Of a stretch of 64,000 nucleotides of DNA, positions 51,301-61,579 are shown in pieces (position 1 is the stretch's first letter; each line of letters begins with the position of its first letter). A program made the position numbers and the translations under genes. The notes under the pieces are model-generated. The model did no database searches, was not told the origin of the DNA, and was given only the letters and a program-made list of their open reading frames with translations. Source of the stretch: Owenia fusiformis (Eukaryota > Annelida > Polychaeta > Sabellida > Oweniidae); contig CAIIXF020000009.1 in the NCBI GenBank assembly GCA_903813345.2, positions 30,664,740 through 30,728,739 of the forward strand, read 5' to 3'.

Positions 51301-54300
51301 GGTGTACAACTCAGGACTAAGAGCATATGTATTAGACTATTATAACTTTATGGACTTCAGCGTCCTCTCCATGTATATAGCTTCATATTGCTTGCGCTTC
51401 TTCGTTGATAACTGGGTGAAAGATGCAGATTTGCATTTCAATGGAACTGCCAGGGCCAGAGAGGCATTGTTTCAAAAGAACTATGAAAATTTCACAGAGA
51501 TAGAGAAAAGCATCAAAGGCTCTAGGCATTCCATGCGAGACACATATTTTATGGAGGCGTGTAAGTATCAGATTCCCCAACAGTATCTTAAATGTCATAT
51601 CAATATCATAATGAAAAATTCAAATTAGTTGAGTAAGGAAGGGATCTCAATGAGGCAATTTTAATTTTGCCTTTGGAGTACCATTGGAAAGAGGACGTTA
51701 AACATTATGCCAGGGACTTTACTTGTTGTAGAGTTGATGAGAAGGTACCTTCAGAAATAGTTTTTAAAAAGTTAGTAAGCAAATGTGATTTTATGAAATG
51801 CATAGATCCTGAACAAATTAAATTATGGATAGAATAGATTCTAAATTGCTCAATTCATATGTTCCAGCTCGATTTGACTGGAGAGCTGATGATCCCGAGA
51901 TAGTATCTGATATATTATTCGCCATAGCTAACGTGATCAGCATTGCTCGAACTACCTACCTCATGCCAGCATTTGAAGTGCTCGGTCCGCTACAAATATC
52001 CCTGGGTCGTATGATTGGTGATATTACCCGCTTCATGGTGTTATTCTTCTTGGTAAGCTATATTTAATTAAGAACTTTTAAAAACACAAAAAGTATCATT
52101 CCTCATGAATTACCAAAGAAAAATATGAAGGGCGTTAGTAGTATATGTAGTTCATTTGCACCCCATTTACGTCATTACGTCGTAGTGGGATAAAAATAGT
52201 AATAGCTACTTTAAATTAACTGTTATTAAGTCCCTGGACCGTTAGAATAAAATGATTTGTCGTAACTCTCAGTATGAATTTTATTCTTTAACCTACATGC
52301 TTTATCAATGTCACGTATCTGTCATAAAATATGTAAATATTATGTAAATGTAGTATAGCGTTTGATCTTGTGGCCCACTGTATTTCACATAGCTAGTTTG
52401 TAAAATATAACGTGCTTAGCTAATGTTTTACTGTGTACGTAAAGTATGCAATATGATTTGATGTTTTTGTTGCAGGTTCAGTTTAACTCAAAAATAGATT
52501 TATAGGCTAACATACCATGTATACATACCGCAATCCATTGTTGCATGAATAGGCTATTGCAATCGCTAGGCCATCTATTCCCATGTCCAATACCATTACT
52601 TCAGATAAAAAAATACAATCGAATATATGCATGAATATTGACCTTATGTAGTCGTCATTGACCCATGTTTTCGTCATTCCCTCGACATGAGTATTCCTAG
52701 TTCTACTGATGATTAACGGTAATTAACGATGATTACCGATAATTGCCGAAAATTATATATGATTATAGCACCTTTATCATGAACTGTTTGCTCTCTAGGT
52801 ATTATTTGCATTCATGGTTGGATTACACAATTTATATTGGTACTACGGTTCACAGACATTCACGTCCACAGGTGAAGATGGTATCGGCATTGTTCACCAC
52901 GCTTCACAGACGTTTCAAGGGTAAGTTTAGGAAACTCGTTTTCTACTATATAGGATATTGTAGTGATCCATCTTGGTATGATTTGTAGGTTCTGTTTGCC
53001 TTTATGGTAGGCCTTCACAATTTATACTGGTATTATGGGTCCCAGACGTACCAGATGACCATCAAAGGAACCAAGGTTACCACACATACTTCGGAGGCGT
53101 TTCAAGCGTAAGACCTTTATAGATGGTGTTAAATGTGTTATATATACACGCTATGGGCGTGGCATTTTACATTGTTCTAGATACGCATGTTTGGTTTTGA
53201 ATACATACTAGCTCGCCTCAACACTGAACTAATTGTATACTGATGAATGGGAGTGTTGTATTTTTGTTGTGATTTGATATTCAAACATTGCTTGAAGCTT
53301 GACTGTTTTAAGAATACCAGATCACATTATGGTACTACAAGAAGGACAATTTGTTAAATATTGGACTTTCGTGTGAATTATTTTTTTGCCTTGGGTTTGT
53401 TGGTAAAGGTCAGAATTAGGTTGGGTGTGTGACTGAGCTCTTACCATTTTTTCACAAATATTCTACCGAAACATCATTTGCAGCGTTATGTCTGTATTAT
53501 ACAAGATGACATAAAAATGCAACCCACTAACAAAAAATATATCCGTAACATCAGTTCATGTCTAATAATTACACATCTCGATATATGTCGTGATTACAAA
53601 CAGCAGCCATTTTGTCCACTTCAGAATTTGAATTTCGAGTTTTGGTCTTATTTACAGAAAAATCTCAAAACACGCAAGTAGTGATCGAGATATTGGTACG
53701 GTTCGAATCATTGGGACAGCTGATTATGAATTTATAGTCAATTAAAATGTCAGAAAATAGCGATATACAAGCGTCCTTAGGACCAAATATCCAAAGGATA
53801 GGTATCGATATGGTGAACTGAATTCAACAATGTTTTTCTAATGTTGACTGATTGACAACAATTTTATGCAAAAATCATTTATATATATTTTATATAACTG
53901 TTTTTGTTAACATTTTTTGTTCTTTAGTGCAATTGTTTTTTTGTTCCTTTCTACCAATTCTTGAGAATGAAATAAAATGTATTTCCGAACCTTGTTGGAA
54001 CAAAATGGCATATACAACATTTTCTTAGACCTCTCAATATTATAATTATACAAAAGGAATTTTGGATGATTTTACAAAAAGTATGCAAAAACTTAAAACA
54101 AAACCCCCAAAATAGATAGAAATTAAGATAAACATTTTATTTCATTAACAATATACTTTTTTAAAATCAACCAAACTTTCCTTTGTACAATTACAATATT
54201 GAGAGACCTAAACACGTTGTGTTTATGCCGTTTTGTTCCATTGAGGTTCGGAAAGATGTTACATTTCATTCCGAACATATGATACCAAGAACAAAAGAAG

Positions 54301-57300
54301 TGTCTTATGTGTTTTCTAAAACAATATAGAGAAATGTATGTAAATATATTTCAAATTATAATGTTACCATCCAAAAAATGACCATTATTTTGACGATGTG
54401 TAAAATTTTCAGAATGTTTTGATGACTGGTTTAAGAGAAACGCGTATTCAAAAAGTTCACCATATCGATACCACTCCTTTCCCTCTATACTTAAATTAAT
54501 CTGAGAGTCTCAAGCATGTATTTCAACCAAGCGAAGCTGTTGTCGATTTGAAAAAGTATTTCCAACACTAATACCTTGTTTTGAACCTCTATTTCCTATG
54601 AGGTGTCATTAGAGAATACTTCAAAGATGATGATGTATATGGAACTAATTTAGAAAAGACCTACTTTGCAAATAAAAGGTTTTGGAAATTGACCCCATAA
54701 CCTGTATTTATAAGTAAAGTAATGCAAGCAGCAAGACCATGTTTATGCTTCACAGATCAACAGAAAATGCATTTTCCCAAACTGACTACTTTCCCACCAA
54801 TAAAACTGCACCAATTTTGCGCATTGAAGTTATTCTAAAAAATTGTGGGGTGCATTTTGAGTCAGCCTGTGTAACACTGAACTTCAAGGTTATTGCCATT
54901 ATTTCTTTGTCATGGACGCACCATAATCGCCATACCAGCATGTGAATGAGAACAAGCATCTTTGCAAACAATGCACGTGACATTCAGCACATGAATTAAT
55001 GCATTTGCTTTTCTGGACTTTGGATGGCCAAAATACAAATCACATTTTGCCAGGTTCTTGGATTGGTGCTTAAATTTTTTTAATATTCTTCATATTTTAT
55101 CACTTGATACTGCATAAACATTGTACCGGGTCGTTCAATAAGTTATATACAAAATCCATATTGATCATGTATGTTTTATGTAGCTTCCGTTGACTGATCA
55201 TATAGAAATATAGACTACATTATAGGCTATATAGATATATTTTTATATTTGTAATAAAGCATAGTGTGCGCTTTATATAACTATTCTGTGACGTCACATA
55301 AAAGCGTCAACTGATTTTTTATTGGTCTGTCAACCGAGGTTTCATTAATCAATATTTCTACATATAAATAATTTTTAATGTTGTTTTCAGGATATCATTA
55401 ACTTTATGTCAATGACTAGCATATGTTGTACACGTATTGTACACCTGTTAATATATATGTATTTCATGCATTATTTTATTATATGAATCACATAAATTGC
55501 ACTTTATTTATACGAAATATTACTAATGTAATGATCAATTTCTGTATGATTCCTCATTTTTATAGTTTATTATCCCATCGAACGAAGTTCGATATGGATA
55601 TAGAGAAGCCGTCCGTCCGTTTGTTCGCTCGTCTCTCTGAACGATAACTAAAACAGGAGAATACTTGCTCAGTTCCGAACAGGAAGTCTCCACTTAAATA
55701 TAGAGACAGGTAGATGGAACAATACACCGCTGCAAGAACGAAAATGTATTCTCTGTGATAATGATTGTATTGAGGATGAGATACACTTTTTGACTCAATG
55801 TGAACATTATAAGGACATAAGGAAAGAGTTTTATGACAATGTTAAAGTAACAGCCCCCCATATAAACATTAACTCAAATGATGGCCTGGGTACACTGATC
55901 AGTCTTATGCATGACAAAAACATCCAAAATTTATTGGCTTCAACTCTATTTAAAATGTGGCAAAAAAGGAAATTCAATATTGAGAGGGTCTGAAATGATC
56001 AAAACAACTGCTCAACAGATATTTATTCTAGTCAACTTAAAATGCTTACTCTAAAAACCTGCTGATATTATATTTGAACAGTGCAATAATTGTATATTAT
56101 AGAATAGTATATTTATTTAATGGACATTGTTCCAGATTGTAGAAGGACCTAAGTGTCTCATAAGCCGACACCGGCTGGTAGTGTTTTAGTTTACTTTGTA
56201 TTTGACATTGTATGTATACTTTTAACACTAGTGACACTATAATAAAATATTTTAATAATAAAATAATAACTAAAATACCGGTTGATGGATCGAGTTATAT
56301 AATTTTATGGGCTTATGCCTTATGGGTATAGGACCTCTTCAATATGACCGCTAAATTTGCGTCTATTTTTCGTAAAAAATGTAATCTTTAATAGCACAAA
56401 TACTATTTGCCAGCTTTGGTTCAAATTGTATATGCTGATGTCTAGAGACATAGGAATATTGTCAAGGAAAAGATTTTCAATATGGCCGCTGTTTTTCAAA
56501 ATGGCAGCCAATTTTCGTATAAAATGTAATCTCAAATACTAACGGATGGATTTGGCTAAATTTTTATATGCTGATGACTTGGGACACTGGAGCTCTGCAT
56601 AGGAAAGAATTATTAAGATGGAAGCTAAATTTTAAAATGGCCGCATTATTTTGTAAAAGAAAGTGTAATCGTTGATATCTAAAATACCAGTGGGCGGATT
56701 TGGTTCAAATTGTATATACCGATGCCTTGGAAGTTGGAACACACGAATTCTACTTAAGAAAGAATGCAATGACCGCCATTTTCGTAAAAGAACGTAATCT
56801 TTGATTGGTTCAACTTTTATACTGATGGCTTGACACAAAGGAGCTCTGCTGAAGAAGACACTTTCAAAATTGCCATGGCCGCCAATTTTTTAACATATGT
56901 AATTATTGATAACTAATAAATAGTAGTCGACGGATTTGGTTCAAGTTTTATATGCTGATGCTCTGCACTGCTTGATATGAAATTTTCAAGTTGACAGTCA
57001 AATGTCAAAATGTCCACCATGTTTTGTTAGATGGGATTTGCTACTCCATGGAGTTTCTGTTTTCTAGTTATTAATACTGAGTATTAATTAAATGATGTAT
57101 TATGTACGTTTCATTATCAGTATGCAATAATAAAGCTAAACACAAATCATGATCAGTCGAGTACATCTAATATTATTGCAATTTTATATTAAGCCCATCC
57201 TTAAACGATTACATGTACGTATAAAACGAAAGTGGAGAGAATTTATTAATATGTTGTTAAACAAACCATATTGATCAGTTGGAAGTGGATCTTAATGGAT

Positions 57301-60300
57301 TTATCTAATCCAAAGTTCAATACCTCGTTTAAGTATGTTTCATCCTAAATCTTAAAGGATCTACACCTACTTCTTTCTATTGACTCTAAATACATTTCTT
57401 TCAGCTTAGGCCTATACAAACGTATATCCAGTAGCTATTAAACTCTCTTTTTCCATCGTGTCACCCTCTATTGTGTTATAATCCAATATCCATAGACAAG
57501 TAATTAACTACTAGAATACCATAATTAATTCCCCTGTAATAATTGAAATGTTTACTCATATTTTCTCGAATTGTTCTTGAAAATTTATTTTCTGATTTTT
57601 ACATTCTGAAGAAATCATGTTTGATTTGTTGTAATACAGTAATACATTGTAAACAACTAACATATTGATATAAGAAAATCAAATATCATGCTAACATAAT
57701 AGGAATAACACTCCCCTTCGAGACATGTAACTGGTGGGAGAATTAGGATAACCAAACTTTTGGAGGAGGAGAGTGCATGTTTTCTTGGTTACAAAAATTA
57801 AATGACTTATAATGTTTATAAAAAGTGTGCCTTTCATATTGATCATTACTTATTGATTATTTCCACTTTTAGTTCACAGTCAAAATCCTATGTATAAATA
57901 AAGAATTGTAGTAAATAATTGTTCTTGCACTGCTATATTGAAGATTTTAGAACTTTTCATAATCGACTTTTTGTTTTACTTAGTTGACAGTAAATCATAA
58001 CTTATGATATCATCAAATTTTAGATGCATACCTAGATCTCTGAATTAGCAGTCTTTGCAACATATTTTAACCTTCTACAATGCTATTGAATAATTTCAGT
58101 ATGCAACATACACTGTACAGTTTGTTCTGGGCCATGTTCGGGCTGGTCAGTATTGACAGCATACGTATACATCCACCTGGGGGTAAGTAACAATTGCACA
58201 TCAGAGACATACTGGTATAGGTTCTTTGGAGAACGATTACCTAGATTTAAAGTGGTATTCTGGCAGTACATTGGCAGTGGAGGATCTGCAATAAAAAAAA
58301 ATTTTAAAAATTATGTGCCCAAATGGAAATATTACAAAACAAAGCTAGATAATGAACCATTTTAGAGTAAAACCATTTAAGGAATTCATTATACATATAC
58401 TATATTATGTAATGATCTTCACATTATTGCAGACACAGTTGTTGCACAGGTTTAAAAAAAGCAGTCATTTTCAAACAATGTAGGAAAGACCAAATCCAAA
58501 GTCCATAAGTATACTGAGGGTCAACATGTATGAAAGCATACGTGCAATGAACTTATCCACTTTTTCTCTTTTGCAATCTTTGTAACATTGAAATATTTTA
58601 ATATTATGAATGCATAAATTAGTTATACAATACTACATATTATACATCTTACATGATTTGTACTAGGCCACTGTACTCTGCGATAAACACACATTGTGGT
58701 TTTCATTATTTTGAAAGTATTGTAACAAAAACGCTCAATTCACTGTCTTGGAAACGTACATGAAATTCCACTAAAGATTAAAATGAATGATATTGAACAT
58801 AATCAATATTCTGTCACATCAATCTATACTCATCACGTTACACTCACTTCTTTGGTGCGACAACTGGAGAGAATATAAATTATTAAAAAGCCAAAACAGA
58901 TATGATTTTGAAATGAGGTTTGAGATACCCCTTACAAATCATATTATAAGCTTAAAAGATTTCTTACCTAAACTTTTTTCAGAAATTATGCTCGTGTAAT
59001 AATATATACTATAGGTAAAGTATAAAAACTTCAATAATTCCATAACATGTGTTGCAGAACCTCCAGAACTGATACGAAGTGGTATTCCCGATCCCGCAAG
59101 TGCGACGCACATGGTAGAGGGAGTGGGGATGATCTTGTTTGCAGTATACCATTGTGTCATCAACATTGTCCTTATCAACATGCTGATCGCTATGATGAGC
59201 CATTCGTTTGAAGACATTCAGGTAGATCATTTAATTGAGTATTTAAAGCGTCATTGGTCCAAGACTCATTGGGATGGCCTTACCTTTGTACATCAGTCTT
59301 TTGTACATTATTTACTATTTAATGATGTGTTTCCACCTCAAATATTTTAGTTACAATTTTAAAATGGCGTATTAACAAGTATTAGATGGAGTAGAGGTTA
59401 CACCCTTTGCCAGGCAGATTGGTAGACGTTTTCTTTCAATAGAAGATAATACATGAATATTTAAGCAAATATGCAAAACATGAACAGTATTCAAAGGAAA
59501 TGCCACAATAGAGTCAATAGAATGATCACTGCGCCACCTATCTGCCAATTAACCTTTGGTAAGGCGGTCACCCTCTCAGTTGCGATCATGTTTCATAGAA
59601 TTTTGGTTTTAGGGTGACTGTGACGTAGAATGGAAGTTTGCACGTACAAAGCTGTGGATGAATTATATGGATCAGGGTAGCACGTTACCTGTACCGTTCA
59701 ACATGATCCCTACCCCAAAGTCATTTTGGTATGGTTGGAGGTCTATTGTGGATGTGTGTAGGGGCAACAACGATAGCCTAATGGAGGAGAAAAACAAACG
59801 CCAGACCTTTATTAAGGTACATGTACATGTGTTTAATCATATTTACCCCATATGGTATTTTACCAGTAATCAGCAGTTGCTGTAACGTTAGAGATTTTTT
59901 CCGATGACACTTATTTTTTCTATATCATAACGTATTTATTTTAGCTTCGGCGAGATGAAGTTTGCCAGACGATGCAGATAGAGGCCCAGGAGACATCATA
60001 CAATGACATTATGCAGCGTCTAGTGAGACGCTACCTCTTCAAAATGGAGAGGGAAAAAGATGATCAAGGTGAAGGTGAAGCTCCTTTTTGTTTAAGCATA
60101 GATGTGGGCTTTGTTAGCTTTAAGAATCTCATTATACTAGCGTTTCCCCAAAGCACTTTTGATGTGTTGCATTTTATGAGAGTTTAGACCTAATACAAGT
60201 AGTTTGGAGGTGAAGTAAAGTGAACTTTAACCTGAATCATAAGGCTAAAATACCAAGGGAAATATTCGCCACAACCACATATCATCTAGACAGCATACAG

Positions 60301-61579
60301 CATCCTTGTGGTAAACCCGGTGTAAAAGAAATTATGGTCCCCTTTCCTTACGGCCCTTACTGGCCCTGACTGTGTATGAATAATAAGGAAAATAATTGTA
60401 ATTAGATCACCATATAAATCAATAGAGAGTTAGTAGAACCAAATTTTGATAGGACCACCTACCCTTTTACACCGGGGCTGTAAATAACTTGTTGATGGAG
60501 CGATCAACTAGTCTTGCAACAAGAACGTGTGCACCCTGTTACTCTAATAAACTTACATGAGTATCTGAGAAAATAGATAAGCGAGAACCCAAATTCTTGG
60601 TACAAGACTACCATTGACTTAAAACGTTAATGAAATGACCCATGATTGTAGGCAAGGAGGCTACAAGGGGTATAAGGGCGGACGAGATGGTTGAAGCCAC
60701 TGAGGGACTACAAATCAGCCCTACTACAACTATACCTGAGGAAGACGATCAGTCAGAGAAAGATAATTATAGCAATGTGTCAGGTGAGAGTCGTCATATG
60801 ATGTTGTGATGTGATCAAAGTATTATTTTATAGTTAGGGCTAGTAAATAACTGACTATTATTTGAATTTTATTTTTCTTCTCTTCTATTTTTATTCCCAT
60901 TTCAATGGTGTTGTAGTTTGTGCTTTCTCATTGGTTAAAGTTGATAGATGTTTCAGATGAAGATATAGACAGAAGGAGGGCTTCAACAGTCCCACCTCCG
61001 CCACCAGGACAGGGAGATAACCCTGCATCAAAGTTGAAGCGTAAGGCATCAAGGAGGGGACGTAACCATCGGCGCTCATCAGTTACTACATCAACCGGGG
61101 GTCAACAGCCAGGAATGCAATCTATGCCATTAGCAAAACAGGTATGGGAATCAGTACTTTGTAGTGTATACATTTAGCATGTAATTTCCATCGCAATGGA
61201 TTTATTTTGCATTGAATATGGAATTTTAAAAAGACTCACTCAGTGAAAAAGACAGAGCGTTTGATTATGTGTGTTTATTCTTCAGGTTCAAATTCTCTCA
61301 ATACCACAATTAGACTCTATTCAAAGAGGTCAGAAATTGTTGGACGTGAGACTTCAACATATTCAATCCAATACCCGTGAGGACGAAAAGGTCAAAGATG
61401 ACATTGACCATATAAGACGCCTCATGTGTGAAAACCAAAAAGCAATGAGTTCCATTGTAAAAGCTTTAACTAGTATACAAGAGGAAATTAGGAACATCAA
61501 CCTCAATCTATATCACGACCGTTCAACCCCATCACGACGAGATGGAATGATAACGGAAAAGGGCGAGGCAGTTGTGTAA
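36380..61579 (+). CDS. TRPC cation channel, 15 coding exons, 1080/1079 aa
   Basis: Exons: 36380-36592, 40304-40954, 45059-45226, 49977-50144, 50547-50811, 51276-51560, 51868-52052, then either 52799-52920 or 52989-53107, 58100-58182, 59058-59221, 59613-59816, 59945-60068, 60652-60783, 60957-61141, 61286-61579. All phases agree. Exon 2 carries ankyrin repeats ([15 protein letters not shown]) and the TRPC zinc site [10 protein letters not shown] followed by [16 protein letters not shown]. Exons 4-7 encode S1 to S5 with the [10 protein letters not shown] motif. Exon 9 has the pore helix [11 protein letters not shown] (family form LFWSIFGL). Exon 10 holds S6 ([16 protein letters not shown]). Exon 11 opens with the TRP box EWKFAR and [10 protein letters not shown]. 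Exon 12 has the calmodulin/IP3-receptor region ([16 protein letters not shown]). The tail adds a PPPPPG stretch, a basic cluster and a final coiled coil. TRPC channels are plasma-membrane Ca2+/Na+ channels gated downstream of phospholipase C. AATAAA lies at 61674. The vertebrate subtype cannot be assigned. Confidence 0.9.
36593..38950. other. TRPC intron 1, proximal part
   Basis: No exon or clear repeat was recognised here. Scattered small open frames lack conserved features. Confidence 0.45.
38955..39935. mobile_element. Repeat element with GAATGAAGTTCG start
   Basis: Begins CCACCGAATGAAGTTCGGGG then GGTATATAGAGAAG and ends GATGCTACTCCGGGGAGTTG then CTGTTTTCTTGG. Both ends and inner words such as GGCGGCCATTTTCGTAAAAG recur in TRPC intron 8 (55572-57060). 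It is a dispersed non-autonomous element of unknown class, in TRPC intron 1. Confidence 0.55.
40955..45058. other. TRPC intron 2
   Basis: A 4.1-kb intron. A minus-strand frame at 42061-41858 is charged and contains LENMNEG/IEALNEG repeats, but has no splice partner or known family. A C-tract lies at 42775-42788. Nothing else can be supported. Confidence 0.45.
45630..46055. repeat. Long fold-back with an inner hairpin
   Basis: Outer arms of about 105 bp: GGTCCTAACTTCGACCGTTA near 45645 faces TAACGGTCGAAGTTAGGACC near 46021, and the mirror runs on through GAAAATCAAGGATTACGAG and AAACGGTGCAGT. In the middle a second hairpin has AGCGGCATTTTGGTCCCCAG facing CTGGGGACCAAAACGCTGC (45811-45875). It is in TRPC intron 3, before the nested CatSper2 gene. 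Confidence 0.7.
48138..49832 (-). CDS. CATSPER2: CatSper2-like sperm calcium channel subunit, single exon
   Basis: An uninterrupted frame of 564 codons plus stop. I choose the ATG at 49832 (AAGATGG context, MAAIKSKQ) because known CatSper2 proteins also begin MAA; the frame stays open upstream to 49946. S1-S4 lie at about 135-257, with S4 charges R239, R242, R245 and K248 at every third residue. S5 follows; the pore has TLDHW (D326); S6 ends at about 372. The C-terminus has WQEVVEDN and [22 protein letters not shown], close to vertebrate CatSper2. CatSper2 joins three other alpha subunits to form the flagellar Ca2+ channel that controls sperm swimming. Vertebrate CatSper2 is about 530 aa and split by many introns; here there are none, which suggests a retrocopy. 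It lies wholly within TRPC intron 3, antisense. AATAAA on the minus strand lies at 47718-47713. Confidence 0.88.
   Translation of the reverse strand: MAAIKSKQMHDPFSNSAPGAEPLASDTTDLLSNRAEIFRSKLIEDFHLLDSINDKGHLEAPKYYSNEISEDSTAMNKMLKEGPHSLVKFIVYNTKDKVGLTQSDRRANRVKNKNARIIRPEIFAHRILQTTMFRNMMLVLILLNSVILGIQAEVKDLASEGAIGTFKLMMNIIDYVTLFVFVIEIVLKWIDDFWDFWKSGWNIFDFIVTFLSFLPEIIKFSKTPGSDTDGIAVIAENLRVFRILRSLKMVNRFRQVRLIALAVAKAFQAMASITILLLTFAYIFAIGGVIFFDQYTHSNRDDLEYKQSFSTIPHCLITLFQLLTLDHWYDIMSDITKVADPAFSAFYIIVWICIGSFIFRNIFVGIMVNNFQSIRNDLVQEVKELENVKQDVMKMEKFNEVLNKQADRRQSNTISGHVLDIRQSSMLQLQPMPYSSISLGLPGMNVIPTEQSRHSMTINDRAALMLQSSQHLNVAPSGVIDIDTNELTRAVSEQVIQEAQDGMTWQEVVEDNMTTIAKKTAPTIWPRDTLFRYFLLMEALQENLQERSLMLDILSKSIASFHDT
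49851..49858. promoter_or_regulatory. CRE palindrome TGACGTCA upstream of CatSper2 start
   Basis: A perfect cyclic-AMP response element, 19-26 bp before the chosen CatSper2 start codon, with a half site (TGACGTAC) a few bases further upstream. CREB/CREM factors bind such sites, and in mammals CREM drives many spermatid genes. The site also lies in the 38 in-frame codons above the start, so a coding explanation is not excluded. Confidence 0.4.
52799..52920 (+). CDS. TRPC alternative exon 8a
   Basis: 122 bp, bounded by an AG acceptor and GTAAGT. Its first 20 residues, [20 protein letters not shown], end S5. It then encodes an acidic turret beginning [16 protein letters not shown]. It starts in phase 0 and ends in phase 2, the same as exon 8b. 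It joins exon 7 (52052) and exon 9 (58100). Confidence 0.85.
52989..53107 (+). CDS. TRPC alternative exon 8b
   Basis: 119 bp, 68 bp after exon 8a, with acceptor TTTGTAG and donor GTAAG. The first 20 residues are identical to those of 8a, but 13 of the 20 codons differ (15 bases), all synonymously. The turret then diverges to [17 protein letters not shown], basic rather than acidic. Including both exons shifts the frame and meets a stop at 53008-53010, so the two must be mutually exclusive. Confidence 0.87.
53792..54480. mobile_element. TIR element in TRPC intron 8
   Basis: GGTATCGATATGGTGAACT at 53801 faces GTTCACCATATCGATACC near 54455. Inner arms continue: CCGAACCTTGTTGGAACAAA near 53985 faces TTTGTTCCATTGAGGTTCGG near 54232, and CCTCTCAATATT faces AATATTGAGAGACC. 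It is about 690 bp with no coding capacity. Confidence 0.65.
55572..57060. mobile_element. Repeat element with diverged tandem units, host of a LINE
   Basis: Starts CCCATCGAACGAAGTTCGAT then GGATATAGAGAAGCCGTCCG and ends near GGGATTTGCTACTCCATGGA. From 56275 to 57010 it holds loose units of about 100-160 bp around AATATGGCCGC, CATTTTCGTAAAAG, TAATCTTTGAT and TATATGCTGATG. It is related to the element in intron 1 (38955-39935). Confidence 0.55.
55654..56265 (+). mobile_element. 5'-truncated LINE 3' end
   Basis: ATAACTAAAA flanks it at 55644-55653 and 56266-56275, a 10-bp target duplication. A frame from about 55656 to 55993 reads [20 protein letters not shown], then [23 protein letters not shown] and ends FNIERV, the same C-terminal knuckle as the LINE at 22005. 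The tail is an AATAA-type repeat. It is dead because the polymerase is missing. Confidence 0.78.
59393..59573. repeat. Possible small MITE in TRPC intron 10
   Basis: GGCAGATTGGTAGACG near 59413 faces the complement of GCGCCACCTATCTGCC near 59531, suggesting terminal inverted repeats of a 180-bp element. The match is imperfect and borders are uncertain. Confidence 0.3.
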
